A stretch of DNA of 64,000 nt. It comes from Oscarella lobularis. Its lineage: Eukaryota; Porifera; Homoscleromorpha; Homosclerophorida; Oscarellidae. The position numbers and the translations under genes were made by a program. The stretch covers positions 1,798,001-1,862,000 of the forward strand of contig NC_089182.1 of NCBI RefSeq assembly GCF_947507565.1, given 5' to 3'. This document shows, one piece after another, positions 45,885 through 58,600 of the stretch. Positions within the stretch are counted from its first letter, which is position 1; each line of letters opens with the position of its first letter. A model generated the notes under the pieces. That model was not told the DNA's origin. It saw nothing but the letters and a program-made list of their open reading frames with translations, and ran no database searches.

Positions 45885-47056
45885 TCAATTAGCCCCGCCA
45901 CCTCCGTTGTATTCATAGTACATGTAATCCTGCGCAAAACGGGATTATCTAATTTTGACCACAGTCTAACCACTTACAATCAGAAACACGGCAGAAAACA
46001 GGAGAGCTTTCATCTGGACAGACATATCCATTGGAACTAAAAGAAAGAACTTTTCAGAAAGGAACAATCAACCAGTAAAAGACTGCTACATACACGAAAC
46101 GCTGAAATTTCCGGCCTTGGTCACCCATTCCTGCATGCAGCCTGACCACTGAGCAACAAGCTTGCCAACTTGATTGGCCCCATCTGCACTCAAGATCTAA
46201 TACAACATACAAACATTTCAATGACACAGCCTTTCTCAAAAAGCCTTACCTCATATTCAGTATCAGCATAACATTTGCAGATGCAGCAGCAGCAAGGTCC
46301 CTTGATCAGAAGCTGCGTCACGTCGCTGGCATCATTGATGTACCACATGGGTTCATTGCAAGTGTATCTTGAATACAGATTATAGAGATTTCATAGTGCG
46401 TTTTATGTTCCGTGCTACTTTTCCTTGATGAATCCAAGAACGGACTTGTCCGGCCCTTGGACTTCCATGACTTGAAGGGAACATGGGCACAATCGGCCCT
46501 GGCAACGAAACGGACGTTCGAAGTGCAACACCTCGCGTTGGAAATTGTCGAGAATTGACATGGAAAAGGGACGTGCCGCTCCGCACCACTGACGCGGATA
46601 ACAGTCACTTTCTTAATTAAAAAATTAATTAACAAAAATCTCATCCTAATTATTTGCGTACTTTCGGCTGCAAAGTAGACCTGCTGTCCCATGGTATTTT
46701 TGACGATGTACCTGTTCTCCATTTCGAACCCGGTCATAACTATTAGGGTACAACAATAAACGACCACACCCAGTGCAACGACACCGTAAAAAGCAAATAA
46801 ACAAGCGTGAGAACGCGAGAAACCGTTCAAACGGCGGTTTATTCTGCTTTGGTAACGTCCAAAGCTATTCGCGAGAGCAATCTAGACGCCTTCTGTAGTT
46901 TCCTGTACCTTCGATTAGCTCGATCATCTGCTGTATCAAGAGCTGATCGACTTGAGTGAAGTATTCGAGTCCTGGCGGGCATCCGGTCACTCCTTCGGGC
47001 ATCGGCATAAGAGCGACGCCGGGTTGCGTCGTGATCGGCGCTTTCTGGGCCTCCAT
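45885..47056 (-). CDS. Phospholipid scramblase, tandem copy 1
   Basis: From ATG 47056 ([18 protein letters not shown]): [20 protein letters not shown], then [74 protein letters not shown], the Cys-rich [56 protein letters not shown] and DYMYYEYN before TGA (45885-45887). These are the conserved scramblase blocks, with a beta-barrel-like body and a C-terminal hydrophobic helix. The family is linked to phospholipid redistribution and nuclear/membrane signalling. The DADNF-type Ca2+-binding loop of vertebrate PLSCR reads KAGNF here. It lies 168 bp downstream of its paralogue. Confidence 0.9.
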
Positions 47057-47224
47057 CGTTCTTTTATCCGGGATTGTCCGTGACGCCAACAGTATCCGGG
47101 ATTCGAAGCGCGTCGTGCCTCAAGTAGGACTTGCTTATACGAGTTTACCTCTTAGTTCGACTATAATGATTACGTGCCTACACGCGAAACGAAGATTTTA
47201 ATTAAAATAACCAGCGGAGAAACG

Positions 47225-48301
47225 TCAATTGTACACATAGTACATGTAATTCTGCAGAGAAAAATATCAAATTTCGTAATAAAGAGCTCTGAACCGCTTA
47301 CAATCAGAAATACAGAAGCAAGAAGAAGGGCTTTGATCTGGACAGACATATCCATTGGAACTAAAGAAGAAAGCCCTTTAAAAATTTTCAAATCCGCTAC
47401 AAAAAGATAAATGCATACACGATATGCTAAAATTGCCGGAGGCCTTGCCGTAACACTCCTTAGCACAATCTGACCACCGAGCAACAAGCCTACCAACTTG
47501 AGTAGCCCCATCAAAACTCAAAATCTATATAAAATGTGAAAATTCGTACAAAAAAACTGGATATCTCAATTCTTTACTTCATAGTCAGTGTCAGAACACC
47601 ATTTGCAGATGCAGCAGCAGCAAGGACCTCTAATGATCAACTGCGTCACGTCGTTGGCATCATTGACATGCCACACGGGTTCATTACACGTGTATCTTTA
47701 ATTAAACATATTATACAATAGGTACATAGCTCTTCAATTCCGACCTCTCCTTAATGAATCCAAGGAGAGACTTGTCTGGTCCTAGGACTTCCATAATCTG
47801 TAGGCAGTTTGGGCAGCATCGGCCCTGGCAACGGAGGGGACGCTCGAGGTGCAGCACTTCACGCTGATAAGAGTCAACAATTGACATGGAAAAGGCGCGC
47901 GCTGCTTTAAAGCACTGACGTTGAAGGCACTCACTTGCTGCATAAAAAAGGAAGGATAATAGTCATGTACGCTATTGTCTATTTGTACTTTCGCCTGCAA
48001 AGTAGACCTGCTGTCCCTTGGCATTACTTATGACGAACCTGTTCTCCGTCTGGAAATCGGTCATAACTATAAATAACAACCTACTTATTAATAAAGAACG
48101 GGTCTTTTGTCGCTGCGAGAACGTCACAAGGGTGTTCACACCACCAAATATACCTCGAATTAGATCGATCATCTGCTCCACAAAGAGCTGATCAACTTGA
48201 CTGAGGATTTCGAGTCCTGGCGGACATCCGTATACACTTTCGGGCGGCACTTGCATGGAAGTGACGCCCGGCTGGGTCAAGATCGGGGTCTTCTCGTCCA
48301 T
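47225..48301 (-). CDS. Phospholipid scramblase, tandem copy 2
   Basis: Same exon layout as copy 1: [170 protein letters not shown] and NYMYYVYN, then TGA at 47225-47227. Matching intron positions and short spacing show a tandem duplication. As in copy 1, the acidic residues of the usual Ca2+ loop are replaced (KASGNF). The cysteine cluster that is palmitoylated in vertebrate scramblases is retained. Confidence 0.9.
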
Positions 48302-48532
48302 TCTTCACACTACTCCGCGTGAGCGATCATGTGAATTCACTTCCCACTCACTCACTCTCGTGAGCTCTAGTAGTCGATTAATTAACTAAAGCTACCACAC
48401 GTAAAGCAATTTATAATGAATCATTGCCAGGAATAGTCTTTCTTTTATGACTTTCATCTGCTTTCACCAATAACGACGATTCACCTAAAACACCCCTTAT
48501 CACTTTCACATTTCCCCAAAAATTGAAAAAAA
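48302..48532. other. Intergenic between scramblase copy 2 and Wntless
   Basis: Holds the scramblase promoter and the Wntless 3' UTR. No gene is seen. Confidence 0.5.
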
Positions 48533-50835
48533 TTACAAACCGGTTGAGTGACCGTCGTCTTCGACTTTGCTCTTCCCGGGAGAATACAGAATCATGACGG
48601 CAAGGGCATAGAGATTCCACAGCCCGTAAACACCAGTATACAGAGCACCTGAAATTTCAACCGACTTCTCGCCATCTATATGTTTCCACTCGGCCTCATT
48701 GAACGAATGCGTCACGTAGGAAACGCCGGTCAATACGATCGTAAGCAATGTCGCACCGAGAAGAAACTTGAGTCGATACGCACGACCCTTCATTAATTAA
48801 TTAATGAATCATAAAAGACCTATCCTTTTCTCCGTTGTTCTTACTTGATGTCTAAGTTGCGCCACGCTTCCCTTTTGCATCATTTCGGCTTGCAGTCGAA
48901 TTCGACGAAAAGTGAGAGCGATTAGCACGACTAGAGCGACAACGTAAAGAAAACACACGCAGCTGAGAAGCATGAAGAACGCCCACTATCGGACACAGTC
49001 TCGTCATTATCTAATATTAGATTGTTCGACTTGTTTCTTACGAGAGTGTACGAAGTCGAAGTCTTTCCCCAGTACGTAAAAAAAGGATTATTAATTATGC
49101 TCCCCCTTGGAAAAATTTCATGGACGAGAGGCGTTCGCTATTAATTAATTAATTAATAAATATTACCGTTCAATGAGGCCATATGCGAGTATAGCAGCCG
49201 ACGTTAGAACGATGGGAATTAAAAAGAAACGATACGATTTCAATGACGTCACCCGATCTTCACCCTAAAATGCAATTAATTCGAAGAGCAGAACCGTCGT
49301 TGGACGTTCGCTCACATAAAATTGCTCGCAGACAAATATGAGCCAGAAGATCGTGAGCATGCAGTAGAACAATCCCTGTCGAATGTCAGCCCAGAGACTT
49401 AGCCAGGGAGCGTCGACCCACAAAGATATCCAATCAATAGGAACTAAAAAAAAGAAATATCTATATATGTAAATTTTAGAGAGAAACCCACAGTTTAGTA
49501 GGATCAGAGATAGTCCCAAGCAGAAGATCAATCTGAGAAAAGAACGGTTGCTGTCCATCGAGAGTCCGCGGATAAATAAGAAATAGAACCTTTCAATAGG
49601 CCAAGACTGTCTTCCTTGGCCAAAGATTTTCTTTCCAAACCATATCACTGCAACGAGAAGTACCGGTGTCAAAATAGTTTTGATTGAGAAAATTATTCGC
49701 ATAAAGGCGGGTCGCCAGTGAACCACCTAGGGGAAGGAGCACAGCAATACAAATATTTATAGAATTAGCCGACTAGAAAAACTTACACTGAACCAGATAT
49801 CGCCCACTTTATTCTGACCCAGTCCCGTACCATGAACCATGTTGATTAGATAGTACTTGTGATGCGAGCTCATCAGTTCGAAAAAAGGAGCATCTGAGCA
49901 ACCGTGACTAGTCTAATGAGAGCAAAGAGGAGACGTCTCTCTAATATCCAATATTATTTCCTACTGTCGAGCACTCGATGTCTCGTTGAAAGTTGATAAT
50001 CGACTTCGTGAAACGCTTCCATGAGTACTTCTCGTCGTCAGAGTTTCTATTGACGACGTCCACGCTATTTGCATACCACAACCGCGCCGAAAATCCAACA
50101 GTGAGAGATCGATCTAAAATGTAGAGTCCCAAAGATTGTCACCTCTTTGACGAGTATTGTAAGAATGCGTACAACCTGGGGGGGCCAAACATGCAGTACA
50201 AAAAACGTTTTGTACGCACAGTAAGGGATGCGTTCTACGTTAGGCCGAATGACACTAGTCGCGTGTAGTCTACCTTTGTCCGGCGGAGTGAGCAAGTCGA
50301 TGTGAAACGAGCTGCCGATCCACTGGAACCAACGCGACATAACGACGTGACTACGATCGAGTGGAAGTTTGGCGTAGTAGACGATCGAGTCGCCTTGAAG
50401 CGACTTGTCCACCTCCGTCGTCAGATGATCGACGTGATGGGGACAGTTCGAACGATCGACGGGATTCTCGAGACTCTGCTTCGCTTTTAGCTTGCCGCGG
50501 CGAAGAGCGCAGCCGCGAAAGAGTAGCATGTGGGATGATGTCGGCGAAGGGCCTTCGAGGGGAACGAGCTGATCCTGAGGACCACTTCCTCTTATCTTTT
50601 GCTCACCTACGCCGCCGGCGATGAAGAATCCGGCGAGAGCGACGAGGAAGAGGACGGTTGCGCTGGCGAGTTTCTTTCCCGAGAGTTCTTCGAGGATCGT
50701 GGTCATGGCGTAAACAATGGCTAGAGGCTGCGGTCTGCGCAGGCACTCTCCGACTTCGAAAGGCGTGGAAAGCTTTTCAATCCATCCGGAGGAGGAGCGA
50801 CGGCTATCCGGGTCGCTAATTTGCGCGCCAATCAT
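48533..50835 (-). CDS. WLS: Wntless (WLS/GPR177/Evi), Wnt secretion receptor
   Basis: A multi-pass membrane protein that carries lipidated Wnts from Golgi to the cell surface. Visible blocks: first membrane helix ASATVLFLVALAGFFIAGG; lumenal part with NCPHHVDHL, GDSIVYYAKLPL and MSRWFQWIGSSFHIDL; then ILVKEVTIFGTLHF; and the multi-TM half with VVHWRPAFMRIIFSIKTIL, VPIDWISLWVDAPWLSLWAD, IRQGLFYCMLTIFWLIFVCE, KGRAYRLKFLLGATLL, and ALYTGVYGLWNLYALAVMI before TAA at 48533. The order follows WLS throughout. The start is either 50835 (MIGAQISDPD, adding 43 residues) or ATG 50706 (MTTILEELSGKKLAS), the latter closer to the family's short N-terminus. Confidence 0.9.
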
Positions 50836-51090
50836 ACGGTCAAGTAGTAGTAGAGATCAACTGAAGTGTTAGCTGATCAAAGAATTTTTGGCATCTGCTG
50901 GTATGGCGAGCGCTGTCAACTAAGCGGAGTCATCGAAAACTGTCGGCACACAGAATAAAATAACAAGATGTTCACGGTTGATACGACAAGGCATGCAATA
51001 TTGTACGTCATGTAAATTCTGATTCTCGGTACCATTTCAAATATAGAGTGTTTTTGAGTATAAAAGTTTTAGTTTATAAATCTACAAGTT

Positions 51091-54000
51091 CTAGACCGGC
51101 TGCTTATCATATTTACTACACGTACATCTGCAGATAATTGGAATAAAATTTAAATTGTCGCAGCTTTTGTTAATCAGTTGACAGTACTTGGGCTCGTCAA
51201 CGGAATTACAGTCTGCACCAAGAAGCAAATTAGCAACAGTGAAAAAGCGAATATTCATAGTACAACCTTGTACGCATTGACTCGGACAACGATCTTTGTC
51301 ACGCGGCTTCGGCACAGGAGAGCATTTCTCGTCATCCAAAACTTGCCCATCGTAAGACTTACACGTCACAGTCCTATACTTCTCTCGACGCCTTCCACAC
51401 TCTCCCGTGCACTAACAATAACAAATAGAAAAACATTATGATGAAGAAACCAATGTACGTGACTCACTTCGCCATACGGTCCTTTTACCCACGTCGGTTT
51501 CGGGCATTTCGGCCCCGCTTCGCACATCTTCGTCTCATTTGGCTTCGGGCCAATTGAACTGCAATACTCGTTGGCCAAACGTACATTACTTGACATACAC
51601 GTCACGGAATGATTTTGCTTTCGGTTTTCGCCACAGTACGGATAGCACTGAAGAAAAAATAGTTCTGTAGAAAAATCTTCCGTTTTTAATTAATTAATGT
51701 ATACCGGTCCCCATGGCCCCTCTTTCCATTCTGGCGGACAGTCCGACATCCTACATGTTACCACTTTGGCTGGCATACTTTTGTTTCTCTTCAAGCAAGC
51801 CGATTCGTTCAAAATGACGGACACTCGATCGTTTATTATTCTAATGCAGTAAATCTCTCGCTTGCGAGTTCCCTGGCCACACGTTACTGAACAGGGGTAT
51901 TTGACACTCGCCAAAAATTGAACTCGACTGCGAAAAAAAGGAATGAAGGAATCACGAAATACTTTTCAGCGAAAAATTCTCGTACTCGCAGGGCGGACCG
52001 ACGCACGACTTGAACCGGTTCTTGGGTCGAGGTCCCAGACGGGAGCAAAACTTTCGACTCACTTTTTTCGCTACTCCGAAACGATAGCGATAGCAGTGAG
52101 CCGACTGCGTCCGATTGCCTGCGCATATATACAACGTCTTATACGCACGAAGAGGGGAACGGCTGGCCGGAGGCGTACCATTTCTGGAACACTTGGCCGA
52201 ACAGCGCGACCACAGTTCGCCGTACTCCCAAACGTATTCGTCGATCGCGGAACTTTTTTCTACGCTGTACGTGTAGTTCACGGCGACAGTGAGTTGAGTT
52301 CGTACATGCGGGGATCTCTCTTTTGGTACAAGCAACTATAAAACGCACTCTCCACGAGGGGCTGAGACACGCGCGACTGCGAATTCAACTCACGGTAACG
52401 TGCACGGCGCTTTCCGTCGGCCCGAGTGCAGAAAGTTTCTCCGGCGCTCCGTCTATTCTCTCATAAAAGAAAGTCGTGCCAGCTATGAAGTAGTCCAGAG
52501 ATCTATTGAGCGAATTAGTAGCTCCGTTTAAATAGTAGTAGCCGCTTTCGTTTCGCACGGCTGAGAAAGAACACAAGTAAATACTACTCCAAAAAAAAGA
52601 TCAGCTGTTAATCGTCTCACCGAGATAGTTCACCGTTGTCTTTTTCTTATGAACGACAATGCTTGTCGCACCTTTGGGGATCTTGATGACGGCGACATGT
52701 TTATCTACGAAGAAACGCGGATGCAAAAGGTCATTCGAAGGCCATACACTCTGCAGTCCGACCTATACTCTGAAAGCGAGGCTCCAACTTGATGGTTCGC
52801 TTTATCGTTTGACAAAACGACCCGTTTCCGCCGCACACCCGACACACGTCCTCCTTCACGTTCGACCCCTCTTCGCCGTCGCAGCCGAACGGCACGCAGC
52901 GACCTCGAATACAAACGTCGCTCGAGCCGGGAAAGCACGGCGTGCCGTCTCGAACCGGCAACGGCAATCTTAGTTGCCAGCCGCCGCGATCGTTCGTATA
53001 GCAGGTCAACAGGCAAACTCGAGAATTGTTGCCTGTATAGAGTACACGCGTTTTCAAGACACGGTGATAAGGGAAAGGAGTCGTTCGTATCTTACGCGTT
53101 TCGTGCGCGGACTTCCAAACTGCCGACTTTTCCATAAAAAACGACTTTTTCACTTCGGCAGCGTAACTGGCACTGTTTAACAGCAGACGGCACTGTTCGT
53201 CGCGTAGCAACCGATCCGTGCTCTTTCGCCCGCGACACGGCTTCCTATTGCAAAGCCGATAGCGGATCGAGCGACCGGCGCAGTGAAATCCGCCGCCGCT
53301 CGGCCTGCAGCGTTCAGTGAGTTAAATTAGAAAAAAGTGACGAGCGACAAATTCTGCATTGGCAACTCACGGAGGATTGTTGCACTGGCGCACGGACGCT
53401 TCGACTCCTGTCCCGCACGTGTGACTGCACTCGCGATAGCTGCTCCACTCGCTCCAACTACCGTTCGTAAAAGCCGGCACCGACGACGGCGTCACGCAAC
53501 GGCCCAAGTAGCACACCTGAACGTACGTATATGTATCATTTTAATCCGAGTAGTCGAATAAGACAACCTACACCAGGCTGGGCGGACGTGGCGTTCTTCA
53601 GTGTACAGGGCGAACCTTGGGCGAGCGGTCGATACGTGGCTTGGCACGAATGATCGGCGTTCACACAGGACAACATGTGACAAGCGTTCTAAAGTGCACC
53701 GTTTCAATTCGCGTTCTTTCTCTCTCTCTCTCTCTCCTTCTCAGTCTCTACCTCTACGTCACACGCTCCATTGGTAAAATTTTGCAAGCGGCACTCGTCG
53801 TCCATCGACGAGGCGAACGTCGAACTGACCGGTAAGCGATGGGAAAAATTTGGAACGTTTTTCAAGCACTCTCCTTTGCCGTCGCTGAAACGCGATAGGA
53901 AGCTAGTACAATTATCGCGAATCTTTTTGTGAGAAGGACTCACTCGAGGAATTGCCTCATGGCATCGCGACTGCACTTGGACCACGAATTCGGCAGCGAC

Positions 54001-56212
54001 GATGCTCTCAATTTCGGAGCCATCAATTTGCCCGACCGATGACAGCCGTTCGTCCCGCTGTCGTGCACCATTCCAAAACTAATAGGAGGAAAAAGTTTGT
54101 CAGAGAAATTTTTACGCTACGCTCCCTACTTGTGGCCCATTTCATGTGCGACGGTGAAGGAGAGAGTGAGACCCGTGTCTTGACTGATTCCGCAAGAGCT
54201 CGCCTTGTTGCACATGCCACCAATGATGGCCATGCCTTTGAGGAGAAAAAGTAGTAGACAGATCGAGAGAGGAAACGGCTCGTTCTCTTTATACCAAGAT
54301 TGTCGCATTCTTTCCAACTTCTTTGACCAGTCGTTGATATCCGCTGGCACAGATCCCTCCTTGTAGTGCGGTGACCGAATCACGAATGACCACTAACCAA
54401 CTTGACGCACTCACCTCGTTAAAAGGATTGCGTTGTCCTGATTGCGATCGACGCCCCTTTCGCGCTCTTGAAACTCGCAAAAGCGATTCAGCACGGCATG
54501 AGCGTCGTCGGACTCGTCCAGTTCATGCTATATGACACGCGCACGTAAAGCTGCTAGTAGCTACGATATCGCGCGTCGACGAATCAGCGGGTGGAATGCT
54601 TGAGGGAAATAACCGCAAGCCCTAACTCCAGGGAGTGAGGATGGAAAATTCATGCAAGGCATTTTTATCTCAATCAACGTGCAAATATAGCGTGAATCCT
54701 TTCTACGACTCCCACCTTCATTCTCTCCCGCCCTTCCCTTATTTTTCTCGGTCGGGGGGCGTCTATACCACCATATGGTCGTGTTTACCTTACCTTATGG
54801 ACGGTTTCGTCGTCGAGCAGTTCAACGCCGACCACGGCAATATTGACGTCACTTCCAAGGGAAGCATCCCTGTACAGAATCGACACCTAAGTCAATCGAG
54901 AAAAAAATAGCGAACGAAACATCAAGAAATCAGTTTCACCATGTTCATTATGCAGAGAACGTAGTGAGACACGTCATCGCCGTAGCGATCCGTCATCGTG
55001 TCGTCGACGTAGACGACGGTTTCGACAGTCCACGTTTCAGATCGTCGACGCCTACGTCCAACTTGTGGAACGACGTCCTCATCTTGGGCATCGTTGTCTA
55101 CGAATGTCGTCATCGTTGAACCTAATTTGGCTAAGCAAATTCGGAAACCGACCTCGACGTAAGCCCTTCTGCCAGTCGAACGACGACGACGACGTAGAAG
55201 AGCGACGATAGACGACGTGGTCGTCGCTCCTATTTCCGTCGATTCGTTGCAGCGGTTCGATGAAATAGTCGTCGTCGTTTGTGGAGAAGAGACCACGCTG
55301 CGCGACGTAATGAAGAAATGCATTAGAGCAACCCCCGAATCATTTAGAGTAGATCCTCCCCAACGGCGACTAGCAACGTTTATTGTTTTCTTGCGGGGCG
55401 CCCCGCACCGGTCAATATGTTAGGGGCACGCGAAAGAACGCAACCGGAAGCAGGGTAGTTAGCACGCGTCTGAAATAGTACCACTTCCCTGCAGTCGAAA
55501 AAGGGTTCGGGGCGTCGTACGCGAGGGGATTTAATTGTCTATATGCACAGCTGAGAGGTCCCTTGTGTCTATGGTGTGACTAAGAGACGTGTGATTGAAT
55601 CGACTTTGTCAATCCAACTAGGAGGATGCGTTCCACTGGTCATCAATGCATACGTTCAATCCCCCCTTTTTGGTTCTTACCAAACCACCGCCGCATGAGC
55701 TCACGGCCGCACCGGAACCACGATTTCCACGTACTCTTCCGACGTGATAGCAGCTTGTGTCGATGTCGATTGTCGTTTCGTCGACGCGATGCTGTCGTCG
55801 ACGTCGCACGGCGAATTCCGCCGTAACGAGACGTCGATTGGGCGTCAACTCCAACTGAAACGTCTTTCCGAATGCTTCGATTGTATATGCAACGTTGTCG
55901 TCCGCTCGTCGGCGAACTCGATCGTTGCCGGCACGGGAGCGCCGCGGTTGAACGATCTCGTAATTCTCCAAACGACGCAGAAACGCCGCTAAAAAGACAA
56001 TGTTTACATACACAGGACTAGCCGTCCCCTTCGACGCTTTTTCAACCTTGCTCCGAATGGAGTTTTGACTGTGACGGCGGCCGTCGCGACGACGATGAGG
56101 ACGACGACGAAGGCGACGACGACGACAACGACGAAGCTCCAAGGCTCCAAGCGATCGCGGCGACGGACGCCGCAATCGTCAAATAGACAAGGACAAGTGA
56201 TCGTCCTCGCAT
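51091..56212 (-). CDS. ADAMTS-type secreted metalloprotease with four C-terminal TSP1 repeats (ADAMTS-B)
   Basis: ATG 56212 opens a signal peptide (MRGRSLVLVYLTIAASVAAI) followed by a serine tract. The propeptide includes AAFLRRLENYEIVQP and SCYHVGRVRGNRGSGAAVSS. A furin-type RRRRRSE precedes the reprolysin domain (WTVETVVYVDDTMTDRYGDD, DASLGSDVNIAVVGVELL, VAHEMGH...FGMVHDSGTNGCHR, SSLPNSWSKCSRDAMRQFLE). Then come disintegrin-like, central TSP1 (GSWSEWSSYRECSHTCGTG), the Cys-rich region with DGTPCFPGSSDVCIRGRC and VCRVCGGNGSFCQ, and a spacer (SGYYYLNGATNSLNRSLDYF). Four TSP1-type repeats follow (starts near 52250, 51920, 51660, 51410), then a Cys-rich end (QLINKSCDNLNFIP...CRCTC) and the stop at 51091. 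No PLAC domain is seen. Distinct from ADAMTS-A in sequence and in its tail. Confidence 0.88.
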
Positions 56213-56614
56213 CGATGCTTCTACTGGGACAAATTGTCGCGCGTGCTTGCTATAATATGTCCGAATCGTGACAGAATTCGTATAAGGGAGGAGAGAAGCG
56301 ATGTTATTCTAGGCGGCCAACGAGGAAAGTAGTAAGCATGTCATTAGAGAGCGTCAGATGGGAAGATGATGAGCGACGGATCAGATACGTCCTTATATTC
56401 CCCGGGCGCCGTGGACGGGGCAGACCGGGGAGCTGAACTAACTCGCCGCTAAATAGAATTACCGGCCGCCCACCGTCGTGTCCTGATAGCCAATGGGCTG
56501 CTCGCAGACGAACGAGCTTGAGTAATGAAATTTCGACGAGGAATGCAAACGCGGGAGGAAATGGTTCTTTGAAAGAGCTCTCTCTCTCACACACACAGTC
56601 TCTATTAGCGTGAG
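56213..56614. other. Intergenic upstream of ADAMTS-B
   Basis: Contains the presumed ADAMTS-B promoter and a CT/CA-rich short-repeat stretch (56578-56602). I see no supported gene. Confidence 0.4.
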
Positions 56615-56740
56615 ACTGGAGGTCTTAAAGATGCGAATTCGGCCCTTCAACCCACCATCTATTTCTGGTATATGCACTTCGCGGTCGAACTTCCCTCTGG
56701 CCATTGTCCCGCGGTCGGTGAAAATAAATGACCGACGCAT
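56615..56740 (-). pseudogene. Possible AAA+ ATPase fragment
   Basis: A short minus-strand stretch reads TMARGKFDREVHIPEIDGGL then KGRIRIFKTSS. This recalls the RPGRFDREV..P...GR..I...H block after the second-region-of-homology arginines of AAA+ ATPases. The preceding Walker motifs are absent nearby and the following sequence diverges. It is probably a decayed fragment or a coincidence. Confidence 0.3.
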
Positions 56741-57302
56741 AGCCCCGGTCCACGCGAAAACGTCTCACATAGTTAGAAACGACTAGCGATGGGTGCCGAT
56801 GGTAAATGGGTCTCTCTAATCTTGATACAGCCTATGCTCCGACGCTCTAACTGCCCAAACAGACATTACTTAGTATGCAAAACTGCATAAACATCAAGGA
56901 CGACCGTTCGTACAAACGCACCCGAAATGAGACAACAGATGCCCGCAGTTCCGCCGGTAACGGACGTGGCCTACACCGTTTACTAACTCAACCGTAGAAG
57001 GGAAAAAAACACTAATAGCTTGAGCCGCCGCTAGCACATCTATCTCCCAAAGGAACTGAATCCACTAAGCGGAGCTCCACGCGATGCGGGGTGTCGAGAC
57101 AATTAATTTGTCTCTTTTTCTACTCCCGATTTTCCTGACTGGTTTTAACCGCCACAAAAGCCTTTCGCCCCCCGCCCGACGAAACTACAAAAACTGGGAC
57201 AAACATCGCGTGCCGATGAGCCAGATGTTTGCAGCTAGAGGATGTGATTTGAGAATTACCCTAATAAGGATGGCGTCGACTTTCCCCGAAAGAAAAGACG
57301 AG
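56741..57302. other. Intergenic, nothing recognised
   Basis: No coding frame on either strand shows a recognisable domain. It probably includes the EXTL2 3' UTR at its right end. Confidence 0.4.
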
Positions 57303-58600
57303 CTACGACTTGCATGCAAAACACCTACCGAACCGAGAAACTTGAAAGTTGGAATAGGGAAGCGTCAGACGACCGCCGTACATATCGGCGAGCCGATTTA
57401 GACAGTACGATCGCTCTAGCATATGATCGGCGGCGTGCCACATGCCGCGATAGCCCGACTCTACAAAAGGGGGACAACGCTAAAAGGGACATCCGCCTCC
57501 TGTTGTCCTACACTACACTCGGTCTCATGCACGTGTGGGGTACCTATGTGCATACTGTATAGGCAAGCCCAACTCACCGGCTTCGGACTCCAAGTTCCTG
57601 AGGTCGTGGGGTCGTACGTACAGACCCGCGGCGCGCTGTCGCGGAGAGATTCCCGACGGCGGTGAACGATTTAGCTCGCGCGCGACCATCACGTTGAAGG
57701 CGATGTCGTCGCAATTCTGCGTGTCGTCGATGAGACGATGCACGGCGGGCGGCAGACGTTCGAATAGGCGTAAGTATTTCTTATGAATAAACGCCGCTCC
57801 AATTAATACCATTGAATAGCCGGCGAGACCGTAGTCGGAATCGAGTTCGTGACTGCCGTAGCTGTACACGCCCGACTCGGCGACGACGTGTCTGCGCGGC
57901 ACAAAGCCGACTATTTGATCGGGAAATTCCTAAGAAATTTTATCGAGCGGCGTTAGTGTGGGACGATAAAGGAATTGCCTGCCAAACTGTATAGGCAAAC
58001 GATACGTCGCCGGCGCTAGTCATAACGTCGTCGTCCATTACAAGCACAGCTGCGTGGGTGGCGCGCTTTGCAAATCAGACAGACAGCGATTGGAATGAAA
58101 GGAATCTCACCCTCTGTTCTAATCTCGCGAAAATTCTGAAGACGATTTCGCATCTTGTTCGCCGACTGCGGGAGAAAGTCGACGGGTACGGGATGGGGTT
58201 GGAACGAGTTCCACAAGTCGATCGGCGGCGTCACGCCGACGTTGTTCCACACGACGACGATTCGATCGACGTTGGGAATTGCCGAGTAGTGATGCAGGAG
58301 TTTGAGAAGGAGATCGGTTCGATTGTACGTTTGGAGTAGGACGGTGAACGAAGGCGGGTGGTTCGACAATGCGTGACGATTGGAGACGGCGTTGGATGTC
58401 TTCTTTTCCCAGCTGCTCTTGTCGTTCGGTAGGGCACGCAGAAGCGTCACGCCTAGTGCGAAGAATGCGACCAGAAAGAGTAGGGTGAAATAAGATCGCG
58501 TTCGAAATTGTCGTCCGATTGACGGCAACAGTTTCCAAACGAAAAATCGACGCATTGCTATAGATAGAAAGAAAGAAAACATGTTGTGTGGTGAAGCCAC
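57303..58600 (-). CDS. EXTL2: Exostosin-like 2 glycosyltransferase (GT64)
   Basis: A type II Golgi/ER membrane glycosyltransferase; in vertebrates EXTL2 transfers GlcNAc/GalNAc to the proteoglycan linkage region. The N-terminal anchor is YFTLLFLVAFFALGVTLL. The catalytic domain has FTVLLQTYNRTDLLLKLLHH, DRIVVVWNNVG, LWNSFQPHPVPVDFLPQSAN, KMRNRLQNF, then the metal-binding AVLVMDDDV (DxD-type), AYTVWQEFPDQIVGFVPRRH, GYSMVLIGAAFIHKKYL, and VHRLIDDTQNCDDIAFN. The terminal exon reads GYRGMWHAADHMLERSYCLN and ends at TAG 57303-57305. Start 58600 is the longest; 58555 (MRRFFVWKLLP) is an alternative just before the anchor. It is head-to-head with NDUFAF2. Confidence 0.92.

Noticed and set aside
30961-56212. 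The two ADAMTS genes as a recent tandem duplication
   Set aside because: They lie about 16 kb apart, separated by seven other genes or gene fragments, and differ in propeptide, spacer and tail (PLAC versus a different Cys-rich end), so any duplication is ancient.
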